From contig USJF01000011.1 of assembly GCA_900554935.1 (NCBI GenBank), positions 1 to 16,290 on the forward strand: a stretch of 16,290 nt of DNA, given 5' to 3'. The stretch comes from an uncultured Porphyromonas sp. Its GTDB lineage: Bacteria; Bacteroidota; Bacteroidia; Bacteroidales; Porphyromonadaceae. Below the pieces are notes generated by a model that had not been told where the DNA came from, made no database searches, and was given only the letters and a program-made list of their open reading frames with translations. Within the stretch, counting starts at the first letter, position 1; every line of letters begins with the position of its first letter. The position numbers were made by a program, and so were the translations under genes. Positions 12,621 through 16,290 of this stretch are shown in pieces.

Positions 12621-12778
12621 ACATTCAACCGCAATTCAAAGCTGAACGAGCTCTTGATAAAAAGACTATTGAAACTGGGCTATTGGAGCGTGACAAAGCC
12701 TGCGACTTCGACTACGACAACCAGATTATCCAGACAAAGAAACGAGACTCTGCATGGACCTATAAGGACGTAAAGGGA
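12621..12778 (+). pseudogene. Fragment of an IS1380-family transposase, frameshifted
   Basis: Two adjoining frames together give a recognisable internal piece of an IS1380-family DDE transposase. The first frame (to about 12680) reads TFNRNSKLNELLIKRLLKLG. The second, from 12683, reads LERDKACDFDYDNQIIQTKK, then RDSAWTYKDVKG and a stop at 12779. In intact members this part reads like F-N-x-N-x-K-L-N-x-L-L, then D-Y-D-N-x-x-I-x-x-E-K-x-D and T-Y-K-x-x-x-G-Y. One missing base near 12680 explains the shift, and the stop falls where the family's G-Y continues. Only about 50 codons of roughly 430 survive, and I find no terminal inverted repeats. It is a dead remnant; from 12782 to the ssb promoter I see no gene. 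Confidence 0.7.
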
Positions 12779-12828
12779 TAAATAGAGAATACGCAGACTT
12801 CCATGTAGAGCCTTTGGTCTGCTAAAAA

Positions 12829-12866
12829 GTCGGGATACAAGAAAAAACAATCCATAAGTACCCGAC
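12829..12866. repeat. Inverted repeat upstream of ssb
   Basis: GTCGGG-A-TAC (12829-12838) pairs with GTACCCGAC (12858-12866), a 9-bp stem with one bulged A around a 19-nt A-rich loop. It may be part of the decayed insertion sequence or a control site for ssb; nothing in the sequence decides. Confidence 0.4.
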
Positions 12867-12936
12867 GAAAGCAATAAAACCTCAGCCTGCAGAATTGAGG
12901 GGTAACCTGGGGGTGCTACAATTATCAAAAAATAGG

Positions 12937-12944
12937 TATCTTTG
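12937..12944 (+). promoter_or_regulatory. -7 box for the ssb-gldE-PPTase operon
   Basis: TATCTTTG matches TAnnTTTG and lies 27 bp before the ssb ATG. No TTTG is found 19-21 bp upstream, so the -33 element is weak. Confidence 0.5.
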
Positions 12945-12971
12945 AGGCGTAAAACTAAGGATACCAATTAA

Positions 12972-13415
12972 ATGGAGGACCGAACAGTAAATGCTATCCG
13001 CTTGGTAGGGGATGTGGGGGAGGAGCCTAATATACGTTGGTACGACCCCACCACCTGTGCGGTACGCTTTTCGCTTGCGACGCATGCTCCTACGCACCTT
13101 ACGGAGGAGGCACTAGAGTGCAGTGGTGAGGTGACGGATTGGCATAGGGTGATCTGCTATAGGGCTCTGGCGGAGGAGGTAGGCACTAAGCTACTCCCTG
13201 GCGACTTGGTGGAGGTATTGGGTCGGCTGACCTATACTCGCACTTATAATAGGCAGGGGCAGTTTACGACGCACACCTTTGTCATTGCGAAAGAGATCAC
13301 GCTTCTGGAGCGTAAGGAGGTGGTGGCTAGGCCGGCTACTGAGAAGAAGATTCAGACGCGGTATGGGCATCTCTTTGAGGAGCTTGAAAAGAATCCTGAT
13401 GGTTTGCCATTTTAA
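12972..13415 (+). CDS. ssb: Single-stranded DNA-binding protein
   Basis: A 147-residue OB-fold protein that coats single-stranded DNA during replication, repair and recombination. The N-terminal core shows the typical R-L-V-G-D-V-G-x-x-P-x-I-R-W (10-23), the V-R-F-S-L-A-T strand (31-37), D-W-H-R-V-I-C-Y (56-63) where SSBs have D-W-H-x-V, and G-D-L-V-E-V-L-G-R-L-x-Y-T-R-T-Y (77-92). The protein ends in DGLPF, the short acidic tail with terminal P-F that binds partner proteins. Compared with E. coli SSB the linker is short, which is normal for the shorter SSBs of this phylum. It leads the operon; gldE follows after 38 bp. Confidence 0.92.
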   Translation: MEDRTVNAIRLVGDVGEEPNIRWYDPTTCAVRFSLATHAPTHLTEEALECSGEVTDWHRVICYRALAEEVGTKLLPGDLVEVLGRLTYTRTYNRQGQFTTHTFVIAKEITLLERKEVVARPATEKKIQTRYGHLFEELEKNPDGLPF

Positions 13416-13453
13416 TGGAGTTTGAGATAATTATATAGACCAATAGATATATT

Positions 13454-14791
13454 TTGGACGACCCGAGTTATTTATCTAGTTTATTTGAAGGTGTAGTGAC
13501 GAATCCCATCACCACGCCTGTGATTATTGCACTTATATTGGCTGTTATCTGCCTGCTACTGAGTGGTTTCTTTTCGGGATCGGAGGTGGCTTTTTTCTCG
13601 CTTCAGCCGAAGGATATTGACCATCTCGAGGAGAGCTCGGAGAAGCGGGAGAAGCAGGTGCTTGAGGCACTTGCCAATTCGGACTATCTACTGGGGACTA
13701 TCCTGGTGATGAATAACTTTGTGAATATCGCTATCACGATGCTTACGAGCTATGCGGTGAGCCATCTATTGGACTTTGGTGGGGCGGAGACGCTGGGCTT
13801 TTTGGTGCAGGTGATTGGTATCACTTTTCTGGTCTTGCTTTTTGGTGAGATTATCCCTAAGGTCTATTTTCAGAACCACGCTTTATCGGCTACGAAGGTG
13901 ATGATTGGCCCTTTGAGGCTATTGATGCGTGTGACTCAGCCTCTTGTGCATCTCTTGGTAAAGATTGGCTCGGGGGCTACGAAGCCTTTTACGAGTAGGG
14001 AGAGTAAGGTGACGGAGAGTGAGCTGGAGCGGGCGATTGCTCTGACAACCGACGATCAGGAGGAGCAGCAGCTCTTGCATGGTATTGTACGCTTTCATCG
14101 TAAGACGGTGAATGATGTGATGACGCCTCGTATGGATATCGTGGCGGTGGAGCTGGGGGATAGCTTTAAGGAGGTGAAGGCTCTGATCGTGGAGAAGGGG
14201 TACTCACGTATGCCGGTCTATGAGGAGCGGATAGATAATATCAAGGGGGTACTCTATGCCAAGGACTTGCTCTCGCATCTCTCGGAGGGGGAGGACTTTG
14301 CGTGGCAACCGCTGATTAGGGAGCCTTTCTTTGTGCCGGAGAGTAAGAGGATCAATAGTCTGCTGGAGGAGTTTCGGACGGAAAAGATTCATCTGGCTAT
14401 TGTGGTGGATGAATTTGGCGGTACCAGTGGGCTGGTGAGTATGGAGGACTTGCTGGAGGAGATTGTGGGGGAGATTGAGGATGAGTATGATACGGATGAG
14501 GAGGTACTCTACACGAAGCAGCCTGATGGGAGTATCCTATTTGATGCTAAGATAGGGATCGTGGACTTCCTCAGGATCACTGGAGTGCCGGACTACAAGG
14601 AGATAGAGGAGGAGATGGAGGAGGTGGATACGCTCGGTGGTATGCTACTGGAGGCAAAGGGCGACTTCCCTACGGTGGGGGAGGAGATCTATATCCGCAA
14701 GCACCATTTTGTGGTGCGTGAGATGGGTCGCCGACGTATCAGTAAGGTGCAGTTTTATCCGGATAAGGAGGAGGAGGTAGCGGAGGAATGA
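13454..14791 (+). CDS. gldE: GldE-like CNNM/CBS membrane protein
   Basis: A 445-residue inner-membrane protein of the CorC/HlyC (UPF0053) family. It has a CNNM/DUF21 membrane domain (about 20-200) with SGFFSGSEVAFFSL (37-50) and GEIIPKVY (131-138), a pair of CBS domains (about 222-346) with TPRMDIVAVE and VVDEFGGTSGLVSMEDLLEE, and a C-terminal CorC/HlyC domain (about 350-437). In Flavobacterium GldE takes part in gliding and type IX secretion; in non-gliding Bacteroidales the same gene lies after ssb and may instead help ion balance. No ATG occurs near the start, and a stop lies at 13436-13438; TTG at 13454 gives the expected N-terminus MDDPSYL, so a TTG start is inferred. Its stop overlaps the next gene by 4 bp. 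The gldD gene that follows gldE in gliders is absent. Confidence 0.88.
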   Translation: MDDPSYLSSLFEGVVTNPITTPVIIALILAVICLLLSGFFSGSEVAFFSLQPKDIDHLEESSEKREKQVLEALANSDYLLGTILVMNNFVNIAITMLTSYAVSHLLDFGGAETLGFLVQVIGITFLVLLFGEIIPKVYFQNHALSATKVMIGPLRLLMRVTQPLVHLLVKIGSGATKPFTSRESKVTESELERAIALTTDDQEEQQLLHGIVRFHRKTVNDVMTPRMDIVAVELGDSFKEVKALIVEKGYSRMPVYEERIDNIKGVLYAKDLLSHLSEGEDFAWQPLIREPFFVPESKRINSLLEEFRTEKIHLAIVVDEFGGTSGLVSMEDLLEEIVGEIEDEYDTDEEVLYTKQPDGSILFDAKIGIVDFLRITGVPDYKEIEEEMEEVDTLGGMLLEAKGDFPTVGEEIYIRKHHFVVREMGRRRISKVQFYPDKEEEVAEE

Positions 14792-15324
14792 GCCGTGGGG
14801 TGCTTATCTATCTCACGCCAATTGAGCAGGAGCTGAAGCGATCTGAGGCGGTGCAAAGAGCGAAAGGGAGGGTGCTCGCTTCATCTATTTCGTATACTCC
14901 CGAGGGGCGACCAAGGCTGGATGGCCATCCGGATTCGTCGCTATCGATTTCGCATTCGCAGCACTGGCTAGCCATCGCAATAGGCCCTGAGGGGGAGGCA
15001 CTAGGTATTGATGTGGAGGAGAAGTGGGCGCAGGCGAAGCGAGCTTTGCCTCGCTACAGCACAGCGGAGGAGCAAAGGCTTCTCGAGGCATATGCTCTTG
15101 AGCCGATTCAACTTTGGACGGCGAAGGAGGCGGTCTACAAGGCTCATTCGGAGCTATTATCTAAGGGGATCAATCAGATTGAGATGATGTCTCCTACTCT
15201 TTATATTGCCACTACGGATAGTGGGGAGAAGGTGGTACAAAAGGTCTATTCGCAATACCTTTCTACGCAAAAGCTCTACCTCTCTGTCGCTACTGACAGT
15301 GAGATAGAGCTTTTGATGATTTAA
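14788..15324 (+). CDS. 4'-phosphopantetheinyl transferase superfamily protein
   Basis: Transfers the phosphopantetheine arm from coenzyme A to a serine of acyl or peptidyl carrier proteins, activating them. The 178 residues carry the defining motifs: LSISHSQHWLAIAI (52-65), LGIDVE (72-77) with the magnesium ligands D75 and E77, and WTAKEAVYKA (110-119) with E114 and K118. The length lies between AcpS (about 120) and Sfp (about 225), as for the short Sfp-like enzymes of Bacteroidota. ATG overlaps the TGA of gldE, so translation is probably coupled. The substrate may be the fatty-acid ACP, but no carrier protein is near and this is inference. Only 22 bp separate its stop from that of the convergent trxB. 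Confidence 0.9.
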   Translation: MSRGVLIYLTPIEQELKRSEAVQRAKGRVLASSISYTPEGRPRLDGHPDSSLSISHSQHWLAIAIGPEGEALGIDVEEKWAQAKRALPRYSTAEEQRLLEAYALEPIQLWTAKEAVYKAHSELLSKGINQIEMMSPTLYIATTDSGEKVVQKVYSQYLSTQKLYLSVATDSEIELLMI

Positions 15325-15346
15325 ATGCCCCTCTCTCTGGGGTTCG

Positions 15347-16290
15347 TTACTTCAGTGGGTTCTCACCTAGGAAGCGCTCGGCAGTCATAGCAGCTTTACA
15401 GCCACTGCCAGCAGCGGTGATCGCCTGGCGGAAGTGAGGATCGGCTACGTCGCCAGCAGCGAAGACGCCCTCGACATTGGTATTGGGCATACCATCTTTG
15501 GTAAGGATATAGCCTTGCTTATCTAGCTCAATCTGGCCTCCGAGGAAGTCGACATTGGGCTTGTGCCCGATAGCAAGGAAGAAGCCTTGTACTGGCAAGT
15601 CATAGCGCTCTTCATTGGCTTCGCCTTTGTGCTTTACTACGTGTACGCCAGCGACACCGTTCTCGCCATAAAGTCCTTCGGCCTGTTGTTTCCACAGCAC
15701 TTCGATATTCTCCTTATTGGCCACACGGTCTTGCATTACTTTAGAGGCACGTAGCTCATCTCTACGCACTAGGAGATATACCTTCTTGCAGATCTGAGAG
15801 AGGTAAAGCGCCTCTTCGCAAGCGGTATCTCCTCCGCCAACAACTGCTACATCCTGACCACGGTAGAAGAAACCATCGCAGGTGGCACATCCGCTCACAC
15901 CCATGCCCATATACTTCTGCTCATCAGGCAGACCTAGGTACTTGGCACTTGCTCCAGTGGCGATGATGATACTCTCCGCAACAATCTCAGAGTCGCCACC
16001 ATTGATCTCCACCTTAAATGGTCGCTTAGAAAGGTCGATCTTAGTCACCTCTCCATCGCGCATATCAGTGCCGAAACGCTCCGCCTGCTTCTTGATCTCC
16101 ATCATCATCTGAGTACCATTGACCCCATCGGGATAACCGGGAAAATTCTCTACATCAGTGGTGGTGGTCAATTGTCCTCCTGGCTGCATTCCCTCTACCA
16201 GAATAGGAGATAGATTGGCTCTTGATGCATAGATCGCTGCCGTATATCCTGCTGGTCCGCCCCCTATGATGAGTAGTTTGGTCTTGATTG
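15347..16290 (-). CDS. trxB: Thioredoxin reductase (N-terminal residues missing)
   Basis: FAD- and NADPH-dependent flavoenzyme that reduces thioredoxin in the cytoplasm. The open frame reaches the window edge, so only the first few residues are missing; an internal ATG at 16189 would remove the FAD site and is not the start. Near the edge KTKLLIIGGGPAGYTAAIYA holds the FAD-binding GGGPAG. Further on are PGGQLTTTTDVENFPGYP, the redox-active CATC in SGCATCDGF (around 15875-15893), the NADPH-binding VGGGDTACEEA, and the second FAD motif FAAGDVADPHFRQAITAAGSG near the C-terminus. All catalytic elements are intact. It is transcribed toward the ssb operon, and its promoter lies outside the window. 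Confidence 0.96.
   Translation of the reverse strand, partial: IKTKLLIIGGGPAGYTAAIYASRANLSPILVEGMQPGGQLTTTTDVENFPGYPDGVNGTQMMMEIKKQAERFGTDMRDGEVTKIDLSKRPFKVEINGGDSEIVAESIIIATGASAKYLGLPDEQKYMGMGVSGCATCDGFFYRGQDVAVVGGGDTACEEALYLSQICKKVYLLVRRDELRASKVMQDRVANKENIEVLWKQQAEGLYGENGVAGVHVVKHKGEANEERYDLPVQGFFLAIGHKPNVDFLGGQIELDKQGYILTKDGMPNTNVEGVFAAGDVADPHFRQAITAAGSGCKAAMTAERFLGENPLK

Noticed and set aside
12585..12773. Intact 62-codon gene
   Set aside because: Its second half is the wrong frame of a transposase fragment; the correct sequence continues in another frame after about 12680.
10910..12971. Replication origin
   Set aside because: The skew change fits, but no TTATCCACA-type DnaA box cluster or A/T-rich unwinding region is visible and no dnaA or similar gene is near.
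15325..15346. Terminator between the PPTase gene and trxB
   Set aside because: Only CCCC and GGGG around a 7-nt loop can pair and no T-tract follows on either strand.

Overview
The window looks like a chromosomal segment from a member of the Bacteroidota, most likely Porphyromonas or a close relative. The evidence is Bacteroidota-type promoters (TAnnTTTG boxes, one with a correctly spaced TTTG), weak or absent Shine-Dalgarno sequences at most starts, the order ssb-gldE-phosphopantetheinyl transferase, adjacent frr-rsgA, and a Bacteroidota-style TonB-domain protein. The genus is inferred; no rRNA or other decisive marker is present.

Layout. 1-560: the first 24 codons of a leftward DUF438-like gene with a leader that can form two hairpins, then about 200 bp of degenerate 21-22 bp units built on short palindromes. 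564-935: a DUF488/YeaO gene. 1067-2674: a strong promoter, frr (ribosome recycling factor) and rsgA (30S maturation GTPase), a translation pair. 2724-8494: a secreted TPR protein overlapping by 4 bp a 1645-residue alpha-2-macroglobulin-like envelope protein that has lost the thioester. 8521-10909: a small membrane protein with a five-cysteine cluster, an ABC-3 metal permease without its ATPase or binding protein, and a lipoprotein, tightly packed.

10910-12971 is the accessory part. It holds four 23-bp tandem units with embedded palindromes, a hairpin-rich stretch ending in a very strong terminator, a leftward gene for a secreted protein joining MORN-like repeats to a TonB C-terminal domain, and a frameshifted fragment of an IS1380-family transposase. 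A 32-bp direct repeat lies on each side of the TonB gene with its promoter and terminator, so that gene may be an inserted cassette.

12972-15324: an ssb-gldE-PPTase operon (gldD, which separates gldE from downstream genes in gliders, is absent). 15347-16290: leftward trxB (thioredoxin reductase), convergent with the operon and cut at its N-terminus by the window edge.

Most genes are housekeeping. The least ordinary content is in the two palindromic tandem arrays (281-474 and 10940-11031), the structured region 11066-11303, and the repeat-flanked TonB gene. There is also a sharp change of G-versus-C strand bias between 10.9 and 13 kb with no change of gene direction.
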